A DNA stretch of 64,000 nucleotides from CAWUKT01 sp963923035 (GTDB taxonomy: Bacteria; Bacteroidota; Bacteroidia; J057; JADKCL01). Within the stretch, counting starts at the first letter, position 1, and each line of letters begins with the position of its first letter. The DNA is taken from NCBI GenBank assembly GCA_963923035.1, contig CAWUKT010000019.1, positions 28,400 to 92,399 on the forward strand, in the 5' to 3' direction. The notes beneath the pieces are model-generated. The model was not told where the DNA came from, did not search any database, and was given only the letters and a program-made list of their open reading frames with translations. The position numbers and the translations under genes were made by a program. Below, piece by piece: positions 51,674 through 60,671 of the stretch.

Positions 51674-53191
51674 ATGATTAGGTTGGTTCTGTTAATGGCC
51701 ATTTTGGGAGGTGCATCTGGTTGGGGATGGTCTCAAAATGAAAGCCTCAAAGAAGACAGTGCGGCAGTGGTTCAGCTGGAAGAGATCAACTGGCAATTGG
51801 ACAGCCTGCTTCCCTGTTACCATTTCCCCCCGGTTGAATCGAGCGAATTTGACCGCGAAAAACTCAATACCTACGGATTCGCCCCCGATTCCGTCCCCAC
51901 TTATACCGCCGAAGTACTCTCTCAACGCCTGAAGGACATGGGCATGGAAATCCCCATGGAGTACAATTCCTATGTCCACGGTTTCATCAACCTCTACTCG
52001 AACAAGCGCCGCGAACAGGTAGAACGGATGTTGGGCTTGAGCTATGTCTATTTTCCCATATTCGAAGCGGAATTGGACCGGCAGCAAATGCCGATGGAAC
52101 TGAAGTACTTGCCGGTAGTGGAAAGCGCGTTGAATCCGCACGCCCGCTCCCGCGTCGGGGCTACAGGCCTGTGGCAGTTTATGCTGGCCACGGGTAAAAT
52201 CTACGGACTGGAAGTGACCAGCTACGTGGATGAGCGCAAGGACCCCAACAAGTCGACGGAGGCGGCGGTCCGCTACCTCAAAAACATGTACCGCACCTAC
52301 GGCGATTGGCTGCTGGTCATCGCGTCGTACAACTGTGGCCCCGGCAATGTCAACAAGGCCATTGCCCGTTCGGGCGGAAAGCGGAACTTTTGGGAGATCC
52401 GCGACAAGCTGCCGCGTGAGACGCGGGGCTACGTGCCGGCCTTCATCGCCGCGACCTATGTGTTCAACTATGCGGCTGAACACAACCTCTACCCCAAACC
52501 CGTCGATTTCACCTTCGCCCAGGACACCCTCATGGTGACCCGCGAGAAGTTCTCGCTGAAGCATTTCAGCAAGGTAACCGGCGCGGACATCTACACCTTG
52601 AAAGACCTCAATCCGGAATTGCAGCGGGACATCGTCCCCTATACGAAGCAGGGCTATACCCTGCGCATTCCCATGGAAACCGGCCAGCTGATGGCTGTCT
52701 ACCGGGATTCCGTCTTCACGCAGTTGGCCAAGCTGAATCCGGACACGGTGAGCCACGTCTACGCGGCCAACAAGATTTCCCCCCTCACCAACAAGCCCTA
52801 CATGTCCTCCAAGGCGTCCAGCTCTTCGGCGGCACCGTCGGGCAAGACCCTGGTCTACCACCGGGTCCGCAGCGGGGAAACGGTCTCGGAGATCGCTGAG
52901 CGCTATCACGTGAGCTGGCGCTCGGTCAAGGCCTGGAACAATCTCCGCGGGTATTCGATCAAGCCCGGCCAACGGCTGAAAATCTACGTGCGCAGCACGA
53001 GCACCTACGCCAAGTCCAAGACTCCCCCCAAGGTGGAGACGGTCAACGGCGCCAAATACTACACGGTCCGCAACGGCGATACCCTCTGGGACATCGCCAA
53101 TTCGCAGGGAACCACCGTTTCCAGCCTCAAATCACTCAATAAGATGAGCTCTTCCCGCCTCAAGGTCGGACAGAAATTGCGCATCAATTGA
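51674..53191 (+). CDS. Membrane-bound lytic transglycosylase (MltD-like) with two LysM domains
   Basis: A 505-residue cell-wall enzyme. It has a signal peptide (MIRLVLLMAILGGASGWGWS), an acidic lead region, a GH23 lytic transglycosylase domain with catalytic Glu in YLPVVESALNPHARSRVGAT followed by GLWQFM and the YNCGPGNVNKA block, a helical stretch, and two LysM domains at the C terminus (HRVRSGETVSEIAERYHVSW and YTVRNGDTLWDIANSQGTTV). LysM binds GlcNAc chains; the enzyme cleaves them to form 1,6-anhydro-MurNAc. A TTG three codons earlier (51665) is possible; the ATG at 51674 gives a better signal peptide. It is a single-gene unit convergent with algH. Confidence 0.93.
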   Translation: MIRLVLLMAILGGASGWGWSQNESLKEDSAAVVQLEEINWQLDSLLPCYHFPPVESSEFDREKLNTYGFAPDSVPTYTAEVLSQRLKDMGMEIPMEYNSYVHGFINLYSNKRREQVERMLGLSYVYFPIFEAELDRQQMPMELKYLPVVESALNPHARSRVGATGLWQFMLATGKIYGLEVTSYVDERKDPNKSTEAAVRYLKNMYRTYGDWLLVIASYNCGPGNVNKAIARSGGKRNFWEIRDKLPRETRGYVPAFIAATYVFNYAAEHNLYPKPVDFTFAQDTLMVTREKFSLKHFSKVTGADIYTLKDLNPELQRDIVPYTKQGYTLRIPMETGQLMAVYRDSVFTQLAKLNPDTVSHVYAANKISPLTNKPYMSSKASSSSAAPSGKTLVYHRVRSGETVSEIAERYHVSWRSVKAWNNLRGYSIKPGQRLKIYVRSTSTYAKSKTPPKVETVNGAKYYTVRNGDTLWDIANSQGTTVSSLKSLNKMSSSRLKVGQKLRIN

Positions 53192-53313
53192 TTTGGGTGT
53201 CGGCGAAATGACACTGCGGCTTTGGGGGATGCGGGGAAAAGATGGGTTGTGAGGAGTGTATCGAAAACCCCAACAAGTAGTAGTTTTTTGGTTGATTGTA
53301 GTAAGTATTAAAA

Positions 53314-53342
53314 AAAACCGGGAGCCATTTGCCCCCGGTTTT
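53314..53342. terminator. Bidirectional terminator between the transglycosylase and AlgH genes
   Basis: A 9-bp stem (AAAACCGGG at 53314-53322, CCCGGTTTT at 53334-53342) with an 11-nt loop, A-run on the left and T-run on the right, able to serve both convergent genes. Confidence 0.8.
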
Positions 53343-53368
53343 CTCTTTTATATCATCTTCAAAGTGGG

Positions 53369-53950
53369 TCAGTTGAGGGATGGATCTTCGGGGTAATGCG
53401 AAATGATCCGGAAGCGGTCGCCCATGGACCGGAGAACTTCCCGCCACAAGCCGCGGGGCGTGTCGGAGAAGGTCAGGTTGGGGCTGGACTTGGAGATGTA
53501 CCAGGACTTCATTTTGAGCTCGCCTTCCAGCTGGTAGGGTCCCCAGCCGCTGTAGCCCACGAAGAGGCGGACATCGGGCGGGGTGATGAGGCCGGATTCG
53601 ACGCCTTCCCGGAGTTCTTCGAAACTCGTTCCCCAGAACAGGCCGGGCGCGATCTCCCGATCAGGGTCGTCGCAGAGTTCGGGGATGCGGTGGAGGAAGT
53701 GGAGGGTATCGGTGCCGACGGGACCGCCGAGGTAGACCGGCGCATCGAAGGTGGGAAAATCTTCGATGAGGTCATTGATTTTGTATTCGATGGGGCGATT
53801 GAGGACAAAGCCCACGGATCCTTCGTCGTTGTGTTCGGTGAGGAGGACCACCGAGCGCCAAAAGTTGGGGTCACGGAGAAAGGGCCGCGCAATCAGGAAT
53901 CTCCCCTTGGCCGGCACTTTGGTTATTTTGGTCTTCATTTCTTCTGACAT
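53369..53950 (-). CDS. YqgE/AlgH family protein
   Basis: A 193-residue protein of the AlgH (UPF0301) family. Typical parts are GRFLIARPFLRDPNFWRSVV, EGSVGFVLNRPIEYKI, LGGPVGTDTLHFLHR, and GYSGWGPYQLEGELKMKSWY. The fold is known from structures, but the biochemical role is not settled; in Pseudomonas the gene affects alginate expression. It is a single-gene unit. Two starts are possible (53950 and MKTKI four codons later); the longer is given. Confidence 0.93.
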   Translation of the reverse strand: MSEEMKTKITKVPAKGRFLIARPFLRDPNFWRSVVLLTEHNDEGSVGFVLNRPIEYKINDLIEDFPTFDAPVYLGGPVGTDTLHFLHRIPELCDDPDREIAPGLFWGTSFEELREGVESGLITPPDVRLFVGYSGWGPYQLEGELKMKSWYISKSSPNLTFSDTPRGLWREVLRSMGDRFRIISHYPEDPSLN

Positions 53951-54518
53951 CTTCTTTTCTCCTAATTATCTGCTAAGTCTACAACAGTGTTGCAAAAACC
54001 AGACCAACCTTTCCCCTGGGTCCAGATCCTACAATTCTTTTAGAATATACGAAATTTTGACTGCTTTTCCTGCTGAAACGGTAGCATTGGTGACAATTTG
54101 TCAGACAAGATCAATTTCGGGAAATGTGTCCACCGATGGAGACAAATTCAGGTATTTTTCCACAACCTACATCCCGAAACGTTAAGCATTTAAAATTCAT
54201 GAAACCTTTTTACCACTTGTATATCATATATTTAAATGCTTGTAATCCGATTTAATTCACTGTTCGAAAAAATAAGTTTTCCCCTTGGATAAAATTAAAA
54301 TGTGAATGAGCAGCGTAAAAAGTGAAGGAGGAATGGAGTCGTGGATTGATAAACAGAGGAGTAAATCAGACAGCGAAAATTTAAATGATGAATAAACCCA
54401 TTAACAAATCAACCCAAACAACTCAAAAACAAGCACTTGTGCATTTATACCCAACTTGAAATCTATTTAATTTTTCTGCAAATTCTTGGCAACGGAATTA
54501 AACCAGCTTATTTCAAGT
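53951..54518. other. AT-rich intergenic region, 568 bases
   Basis: The longest spacer without a gene. An 11-bp perfect inverted repeat, AAGCATTTAAA (54184-54194) and TTTAAATGCTT (54231-54241), encloses 36 AT-rich bases. TGACAATTTGTCA at 54091-54103 is a second palindrome. No open frame, tRNA or promoter box of the exact TAnnTTTG form is recognised. It separates algH from a leucine-rich-repeat gene on the other strand. Confidence 0.45.
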
Positions 54519-55697
54519 ATGGACAACCCATTCGGCATCGGCACAGCTGTCTCAGACAGCGGGCAGGAGGTTGCCGAGGAGAATTTATTGGGAATGCTGC
54601 GCTCCATGCAGCCCGATACGCAACTCCTCGCGCTCAATCTTCTCCGGGCGATCCCCGTCCCAAAATCGGCGGTCACGGACCTGTTCGCGATCAGCCAATT
54701 TGCCCGGGACCGGCGACTCCGCTTTCCGGCCGAGTCCTTGTTGGGCAGTGCCGTCCCCCGTCGCTGGCTCCGGGGGCTCCTCGATGAGCTTCAGCGCCCC
54801 ACCTTCCGGCCCGACGAGTATCCCGCGTGGTTCCGCCGCATCCGCGGCCGCTCCTTCCTGGATTCCTCCCTCCTCGCCCGGTACCTCTATACCTGGGGCC
54901 TGCTGTCGTTGCCCGCCTATATCCAAATTGGCGTGTTCCACCCCGAGAGCTTTTTCCATTCCTTTGTCCACAACGACACCCTCCACCTCGAACGGCTCCA
55001 CCTCGACTTTGTCCCGCGCGAAATCGCTTCGCTGCCGGCCATCCAGACGGTGGACCTGCGCCGCAACCAATTGACCGAGGCCGGTCGGGTCGTGTCGAAG
55101 ATGAAAGGCGTCCGCCAACTCATCCTCGATAACAACCAGCTGGCGACGCTGTCGTCGACCCTGGGGACCATGGAACACTTGGAAATTCTCCAGGCAAGCC
55201 GCAACCATTTGCGGGACTTGCCGCCGGGCCTGTCCAAACTGGCCCGTCTGCAGGTGCTTCGGCTGGACGAAAATGAATTGGAGGAATGGCCTTCCTTCAT
55301 GACCGAACTTCCCGCGCTGGCGACGCTGGACCTCCGGCACAATCGCCTGGCCAGATTGCCCGAGCAGATCGGGCAACAGACGCGTCTGGTCCGGCTGGAC
55401 CTGAGCCGGAACCAATTGCGCCGCTTGCCCGATGGGATCGGGCAGCTGCCGGCCCTTCAGCACCTGAATATCCGCTCCAATCCCTTGGAGAGTCTCCCAG
55501 CGGAGCTGAACCTGCCGGCCTTGGAGTCGCTTCAGATGGGCCCGCTGCCCATCGACATGCTACGCCCCTGGCTCCGCCAGCTCGACGGTCACCCCAACCG
55601 CCCGGCCATTCACATCACTCCATTGTCCCATTCCAACCAGGCCACCCTCCTTCCCCGCGAATTTCCGTCCTTGAATCTCATTTTCCCCCGCCCCTAA
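54519..55697 (+). CDS. Leucine-rich repeat protein
   Basis: A 392-residue cytoplasmic-looking protein without signal peptide. The first 160 residues are helical with a Trp/Arg-rich centre and no family name; residues about 165-350 form at least seven LRR units of 23 residues, of the bacterial LPX type (LQVLRLDENELEEWPSFMTE, LVRLDLSRNQLRRLPDGIGQ). It probably binds a protein on the concave LRR face. I find no kinase or GTPase domain. The start at 54519 (MDNPFGIGTAV) is preferred to a TTG at 54486. GC-rich codons match the window average, in contrast with the AT-rich spacer before it. Confidence 0.8.
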   Translation: MDNPFGIGTAVSDSGQEVAEENLLGMLRSMQPDTQLLALNLLRAIPVPKSAVTDLFAISQFARDRRLRFPAESLLGSAVPRRWLRGLLDELQRPTFRPDEYPAWFRRIRGRSFLDSSLLARYLYTWGLLSLPAYIQIGVFHPESFFHSFVHNDTLHLERLHLDFVPREIASLPAIQTVDLRRNQLTEAGRVVSKMKGVRQLILDNNQLATLSSTLGTMEHLEILQASRNHLRDLPPGLSKLARLQVLRLDENELEEWPSFMTELPALATLDLRHNRLARLPEQIGQQTRLVRLDLSRNQLRRLPDGIGQLPALQHLNIRSNPLESLPAELNLPALESLQMGPLPIDMLRPWLRQLDGHPNRPAIHITPLSHSNQATLLPREFPSLNLIFPRP

Positions 55698-55702
55698 AAC
55701 GC

Positions 55703-55731
55703 AAAAACCCGACCTGGCGAACCAAGTCGGG
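55703..55731 (-). terminator. Terminator of gcvH
   Basis: CCCGAC (55708-55713) pairs with GTCGGG (55726-55731); on the minus strand the stem is followed by TTTTTGC. It lies between the convergent LRR and gcvH genes. Confidence 0.65.
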
Positions 55732-55752
55732 CATATAATGAGTTTCAGGTGT

Positions 55753-56133
55753 TTACTGAGCGATCGACTCTTTGTAGAGGTCGGCAGTCATCAATCCATC
55801 AATTTCTCCGGGATTGGACATTTGAATTTTGATCATCCAGCCCTCTCCGTAAGGATCTTCGTTCACAATTTCCGGGGTGTCGTCGATGGCCTCGTTCTTC
55901 TCGATCACCGTGCCACTGACCGGCATGTACAGATCAGAAACGGTCTTCACTGCTTCTACCGAACCAAAAGATTCCTCGGCATCGAGTTCTTCGTCTTCGG
56001 ACTCAATGTCGACATACACAATGTCACCCAATTCGGAGGCAGCATAAGCCGTAATGCCCACGGTAGCGACATCGCCTTCCACCCGGATCCACTCGTGGTC
56101 CTTGGTGTACTTCAATTCTTCAGGAAAATCCAT
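55753..56133 (-). CDS. gcvH: Glycine cleavage system H protein
   Basis: A 126-residue lipoyl carrier that shuttles the aminomethyl group between the P, T and L proteins. Lipoylation site Lys63 lies in ESFGSVEAVKTVSDLYMPVS, the family motif. N-terminal KYTKDHEWIRVEGDVATVGI and the end GEIDGLMTADLYKES are also canonical. gcvP and gcvT are not in the window, so the system's genes are dispersed, as is common in Bacteroidota. It is a single-gene unit. Confidence 0.97.
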   Translation of the reverse strand: MDFPEELKYTKDHEWIRVEGDVATVGITAYAASELGDIVYVDIESEDEELDAEESFGSVEAVKTVSDLYMPVSGTVIEKNEAIDDTPEIVNEDPYGEGWMIKIQMSNPGEIDGLMTADLYKESIAQ

Positions 56134-56197
56134 GTTGAGATAAAGCTATTTTTGAATGATGTCCGAATGTAGGGTTTTTGCCTGAATAAGCCAACCC

Positions 56198-57610
56198 TTA
56201 ATCCACGTGAATCATCCTTTGCGCGCCGTACTGTCCGTTTGGCGTACGGAAGACCAGCCAGTAGCTTCCCGCAGGGAGCGGCCCCAATTCAAGCACTTCC
56301 GGCGTAAATGGTTGCAACTTCATTTCTCCACTGACCTTTTGCCCCAGCGCATTCCGCACCTCCAACTGCATTTCCCGCTTCGCTTCCACCCTGATGCGCT
56401 CCTGGCTCGGATTCGGTCCCCACTCCACCCATTCATCCAGGTCCAATTGCTCCTCGATCCCCACAATGAAATCGCTAATGTCCCGGCAAATTCCCGCGGA
56501 AGCAGTCACTACATCGTAACAGGTCATGAAGGTATTGTCGTTTCCGGTTTCATCGGAGTACCAGATTCGGGTCCGCCCCAAGCCCGTCGTGAAGTACTGC
56601 TCCTCGGAGGTTTCAAACACGTAGTAAATGCCAGAATCAATGGGATCGAAGAACAGGGGCCACTTAGAGTGGGCACCATATTCGCGGCGGCCATCCGACC
56701 TGATTTTGATGAAGGTCGTGATGGAGGTGCTGTCGAGGGTAAAGGTGGACAAGGAATAATCAAAGGGCTGGGTGGGGGTGTAGCTCAATGCTGAGGGGCC
56801 GGGGGGAAAATAAAACGTATCCGGCTGCGGCGGGGCATTGAGGCCCCCTCCCCGTTCTCGGATGGTGGTATAGTCCATGGAAATGCCCGGCTGAAACGTC
56901 TTGCCGGTAATGGTCACATTTTCAATGGTTTCTTTGTCGGCCGAGAACAAGTTGAAGTTCTCCAATCGCCGGAACTGGAACTCAGAGCCTATGGGGAAAT
57001 CGACGTATTCTTCCCACCTCGGCACGGAATCGCCCAAGCTGAATTCCTCAATGCCCACCAAGCTGATCCTGCTGAGTGGCCCCACTGTACTGTCCAATTT
57101 GACCATTTCGATCCCTGTCAGCAAGCCGTGGGAACGGGAAAGCTGGATTTCATCCGCTCCGACCTGGTAGGTCAGGACCGTATCCGAGACGCCCAGAAAC
57201 GAGGCCAATCCCCGGCTCGCGAGGACGGCTGTGTTCCCATCTCCGAAGGGCCACGAGTTCCCCACCGGAACGGCCGTTTCGAGCCTCAGGGTATCCTGGT
57301 TGCTGCGGACAAACTCGACGCGGCCCGAGGGTGTCCGTCGGACCTGCGCCCCAAACAGGTTGTCCCGGTTCACCCACCAACCATTGTAAAAGGCCCAGGT
57401 ACGGTGCACAACGCGGTTCATGTACGTCACGGTGTCCCCGTTTTGGATCTGGACGGAATCCACGCGTACCACATGGTGGGCGGAGTCCCCACCGAAAATT
57501 TCGAATCCATAGACGTGGGTGGTCCCCGGAAAGGGATCGTAGGCCTGGGCGGACCCGGCCAGGGGTAAAACAAGCAAAAGGAGGAGGAGCGGGTAGAAAA
57601 TTCGTTTCAT
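56198..57610 (-). CDS. T9SS type A sorting-domain protein (paralogue 1 of 3)
   Basis: A 470-residue secreted protein with signal peptide (MKRIFYPLLLLLLVLPLAGS). The mature start YDPFPGTTHVYGFEIFGGDS resembles the two neighbours at 58032 and 59166, which begin FDPFPGTQHLYGYRN and FDPFPGTQHLFGYRN. The C terminus is a T9SS sorting domain (EWGPNPSQERIRVEAKREMQ, then LPAGSYWLVF). The body is beta-rich, family not recognised. It is the last of three genes in tandem, separated by 25 and 12 bases, most likely one transcript from about 60700. It is the most diverged of the three in sequence. Confidence 0.78.
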   Translation of the reverse strand: MKRIFYPLLLLLLVLPLAGSAQAYDPFPGTTHVYGFEIFGGDSAHHVVRVDSVQIQNGDTVTYMNRVVHRTWAFYNGWWVNRDNLFGAQVRRTPSGRVEFVRSNQDTLRLETAVPVGNSWPFGDGNTAVLASRGLASFLGVSDTVLTYQVGADEIQLSRSHGLLTGIEMVKLDSTVGPLSRISLVGIEEFSLGDSVPRWEEYVDFPIGSEFQFRRLENFNLFSADKETIENVTITGKTFQPGISMDYTTIRERGGGLNAPPQPDTFYFPPGPSALSYTPTQPFDYSLSTFTLDSTSITTFIKIRSDGRREYGAHSKWPLFFDPIDSGIYYVFETSEEQYFTTGLGRTRIWYSDETGNDNTFMTCYDVVTASAGICRDISDFIVGIEEQLDLDEWVEWGPNPSQERIRVEAKREMQLEVRNALGQKVSGEMKLQPFTPEVLELGPLPAGSYWLVFRTPNGQYGAQRMIHVD

Positions 57611-57635
57611 ATATGGGTTTGGTGAAAATGCGGAA

Positions 57636-58031
57636 TTAGGGTTGAACCAGGATTTTCTGGGTAAATATTTTTCCTTCGTTGGAGGTCCAGCGGAGGAAGT
57701 AGAGGCCACCGGCGATGCCCGTGAGGTCGAAGCGACGGTAGTCCTGCACCTCCCACCGGGGCGTGACCGGAATGCCCCGGATGTCGAAGAGTTGGGCCGT
57801 TCCGGGCCGATCGCTCTGGAGATTCAGAATCCCTCGACTTGGATTCGGCCAGATTTCCAAAGCGGGAATGTACCCATCCGAAATGCCCACCAGATAAGGC
57901 GTATAGGGTCCAAAATCAAAGCAGGTACTGGTCGGAGTATAGGGCATGTCACATTCCAGGTCCATTCGGTCGATGACCGTAGTCCAGTAAGATTCGCGGT
58001 AGCAATCTGAGGTTTTCCCCTTCCCCTCCTG
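57636..58031 (-). pseudogene. C-terminal part of paralogue 2, cut off by an in-frame stop
   Basis: Directly after the TAA at 58032-58034 the same frame continues open to 57636, coding QEGKGKTSDCYRESYW, then MPYTPTSTCFDFGPYTPYLV and the T9SS sorting domain (EIWPNPSRGILNLQSDRPGT, GIAGGLYFLRW). The neighbour at 59166 has VYQEGLGKTCGC at the same place, so Tyr has become stop by one base change. The fragment has no good start or signal peptide, so it is probably not made unless the stop is read through. Confidence 0.78.
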
Positions 58032-59153
58032 TTACACCCGGTTTTGGATAAATGAAGCGGCCAGGGGATTCCGCTTCAGGGCGTGGGCCGTAGTGTCATA
58101 AGCAAACTGGTTGCTTTCGGTGACGACCTGATAACGAGCGCCATCGGAAGCAATTCGGTAGTCTCCCACCATCCGCCAATTGAACTTGAGATTGGGGCCG
58201 TAGAAGACAAAGGAAAAGGTGCGGTTGTCCAGGTGGGCTGAGTTGATGTGGCGGTACAAAACCTGGAAGGAATCGGCCTGAATATAGGTGGTGTCACAGC
58301 CTACAAATATTTGGCACTTGATCCGGAAGTATTCCTGAACGCCCCGGTAAATGATCGTGTCCAGCCCCAGGACATCTGAAGTCAGGACATGCCTTTGCCG
58401 GGTTTCCCTGACTTTATAGTCAATGTTCATGCCATCGTAATGGTGATAGAGGCTATCGTATTGGAACAGGTGGTTGGCGGGCACGTCGAGGAAATCTTCC
58501 CAGTCTGGAATGATAGCTCCCCACCCCAGATCGGGAATCCCCGCCACTTTGAATTCTGAACGGTCAATGAAATTCAGGCTTGAGTCCCTGATGGCCAACT
58601 CCCGCCCTTGCAACAAGCCATGGTTTTCACTCAATTTCCAGGTCCCGGGTGCACCAGGCCCCGAAGTCTGGAAAGTCACCACCGAGTCCATTCCGCTCCC
58701 TACCAATTCCATTCCTCGCCCCACCAGCACCACCGAATCGGCGGGTCCAAAGGACTGAGCCACCCCAACCGGAGCATTCAAATTCAATTCAAATGTATCT
58801 TGGTTTTCAGTCACAAACCGGATTCTACCATTGTTTTCTATCCGCACCTCTTTCCCAAAGCTATCATCCCGGTCCATGTACATCGTTAACCATTCTCCAA
58901 CGCCCCCTCCCACACAAGATTGCCGGGAACCCGCTCCACAAAAGCCCCGCCGAAACTCTTTCACGAGCTCATTGCCAACGGTATCGATCTGTTGGATCGT
59001 CACAATATGCTGGGCAGAATCCCCCTTTACATTGCGGTAGCCGTACAGGTGCTGGGTGCCGGGAAATGGATCAAAGGCCTGTTGCCCCAGCGCCCAATGG
59101 GGAAGCACGAGGGATAGCAGCAGGAGGAACAATGGAAAACAGTACCTGGACAT
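58032..59153 (-). CDS. T9SS-type protein paralogue 2, truncated before its sorting domain
   Basis: A 373-residue product with signal peptide (CFPLFLLLLSLVLPHWALGQ) and the family start FDPFPGTQHLYGYRN. It runs parallel to the gene at 59166 along its whole length: YMDRDDSFGKEVRIENNGRI against YLDRDDSFGQEVRLGSNGIV, GTWKLSENHGLLQGREL against GTWKLSQNYGLLQAREL. It then stops at TAA (58032-58034) about 130 codons early. Without the C-terminal sorting domain it could reach the periplasm but not the T9SS. The missing part follows in frame (57636-58031). It lies 12 bases after the stop of paralogue 3. The state is either a real nonsense mutation or a sequence error. Confidence 0.8.
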   Translation of the reverse strand: MSRYCFPLFLLLLSLVLPHWALGQQAFDPFPGTQHLYGYRNVKGDSAQHIVTIQQIDTVGNELVKEFRRGFCGAGSRQSCVGGGVGEWLTMYMDRDDSFGKEVRIENNGRIRFVTENQDTFELNLNAPVGVAQSFGPADSVVLVGRGMELVGSGMDSVVTFQTSGPGAPGTWKLSENHGLLQGRELAIRDSSLNFIDRSEFKVAGIPDLGWGAIIPDWEDFLDVPANHLFQYDSLYHHYDGMNIDYKVRETRQRHVLTSDVLGLDTIIYRGVQEYFRIKCQIFVGCDTTYIQADSFQVLYRHINSAHLDNRTFSFVFYGPNLKFNWRMVGDYRIASDGARYQVVTESNQFAYDTTAHALKRNPLAASFIQNRV

Positions 59154-59165
59154 GGCGACGGGGGC

Positions 59166-60671
59166 TTATTGTTTTACAATAACTTTTGGGATGTACTGCT
59201 GGCCTTGGGGAGATTCCCAGCGGAGGATATACAGCCCGGCGGGAATCTCCGTGAGGTCCAGTTCCAAGGTCGTATGGATTTTCTGGGGAGGCGTGATGGA
59301 CATCCCACGGAGATCTACGAGTTGAACGGTAGCGGGTTGATCGCTCTTGAGGTGCAAGGTCTCTCGAGCGGGATTTGGCCAAATGACAAGCTTCGGCGCC
59401 AGCTCGGGCTCGGGAGCGCCGACAAGATTGGAGTAAAAGGGGCTGAAGTCAAAGCAGGAAGCCGTGGGGGAATAGGGCATCTCACATACCAATCGGAAGT
59501 TGTTTTCAAAGGTCCCGTACCAATCATCTTCCAGAATACACCCACACGTTTTTCCCAATCCCTCCTGGTAGACCTCGCCCCGCACATAAAAGGCCGTCGA
59601 TCCATAGATCAATGCGTTGAGGCTGCTGTCGTAGTTGTAGGCAAAGCTGGGGGTCACTTTCAAGATGCGGTCCCCGTTCGTTGCCACCGAATAGTCATCC
59701 ACCATCCACCAAGGAGAATAGTACAACGCTCCCCGGAATACCACAGAAAAACTCATCCCGTCCAGAAACCGGTAATTGTCGTGGTAGAGCTTCCGCGAGA
59801 CCGGGGTTGGGGCATAGTAGGTCGTATCACAACCGATAAAGGTCTGGCACCAACGATTCGCGTACTCCTGATCCAATTGGAATTCGATCGAGTCCTGCCC
59901 CCAAACGGTGGTCGACTGGATCCGTTCCTCCCGCTGGGTCCAGCTCCGGTAATTGTAGTCCAATCCATCGTAGTCGCGCATAGACGATTCGTAAAAATAG
60001 AGGTGGTTGTCAGGGAGGGCCATGAAGTCCAGCCAATTGGGAATGGAAGCCCCCCACCCCAACGACGGGGAACCGGCGAGGTTAAAAACCGACCGGTCAA
60101 TGACACCGGTCGAATCCCGCACCACCAGTTCGCGCGCTTGCAACAGCCCGTAATTCTGGCTCAATTTCCAGGTCCCGTAATCGCCCGGCCCGGCAATGTC
60201 ATAGGTCAGAACGCTGTCCTGAACGCCCCCCACGGACTCCAATGCCCGGCTGACCAAGGTCGCGGTATCCGAAATCCCAAAAGCCTGCGGCACTCCAATG
60301 GGCGCCATGAGGTCCAGCTCAAATGTGTCCTGCGTATCCGTGATAAAGCTGACGATTCCATTGCTCCCCAAGCGAACTTCCTGCCCAAAACTGTCGTCCC
60401 GGTCCAGGTACATCTTCTCAATTTGACCGTCCCCCAAACAGCCGCAGCCCCAACGGAATCCCGCCCCGTGAATTCCACGCCGAAACACCTTTACCACCTC
60501 TCCCCCACTGCTGTACACCGAATCGATGGTGACAATGTGTTGGGCAGAATCGTTCAGGGTATTCCGGTAGCCGAACAGGTGTTGGGTGCCGGGGAAAGGA
60601 TCAAAGTTTTGTCCTTCCAGCCAGGCCGGGAGCAAAAAAAGAAAGGTCAGCGGTACAAATAGGTGTTTCAT
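59166..60671 (-). CDS. T9SS type A sorting-domain protein (paralogue 3 of 3)
   Basis: A 501-residue intact member of the local family. Signal peptide HLFVPLTFLFLLPAWLEGQ; family start FDPFPGTQHLFGYRNTLNDS; a DDSFGQEVRL block, GTWKLSQNYGLLQAREL, and several Cys in pairs (GKTCGCILEDDW). The sorting domain has LVIWPNPARETLHLKSDQPA and IPAGLYILRWESPQ. It is the first gene of the tandem set and shows what paralogue 2 looked like before the stop. Function is not known; the strands and conserved Asp/Trp/Tyr suggest a beta-structured extracellular protein. Confidence 0.8.
   Translation of the reverse strand: MKHLFVPLTFLFLLPAWLEGQNFDPFPGTQHLFGYRNTLNDSAQHIVTIDSVYSSGGEVVKVFRRGIHGAGFRWGCGCLGDGQIEKMYLDRDDSFGQEVRLGSNGIVSFITDTQDTFELDLMAPIGVPQAFGISDTATLVSRALESVGGVQDSVLTYDIAGPGDYGTWKLSQNYGLLQARELVVRDSTGVIDRSVFNLAGSPSLGWGASIPNWLDFMALPDNHLYFYESSMRDYDGLDYNYRSWTQREERIQSTTVWGQDSIEFQLDQEYANRWCQTFIGCDTTYYAPTPVSRKLYHDNYRFLDGMSFSVVFRGALYYSPWWMVDDYSVATNGDRILKVTPSFAYNYDSSLNALIYGSTAFYVRGEVYQEGLGKTCGCILEDDWYGTFENNFRLVCEMPYSPTASCFDFSPFYSNLVGAPEPELAPKLVIWPNPARETLHLKSDQPATVQLVDLRGMSITPPQKIHTTLELDLTEIPAGLYILRWESPQGQQYIPKVIVKQ

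Noticed and set aside
59169..60662. Long antisense open frame opposite T9SS paralogue 3
   Set aside because: The minus-strand gene has a signal peptide, a paralogue and a sorting domain. The plus frame has none.
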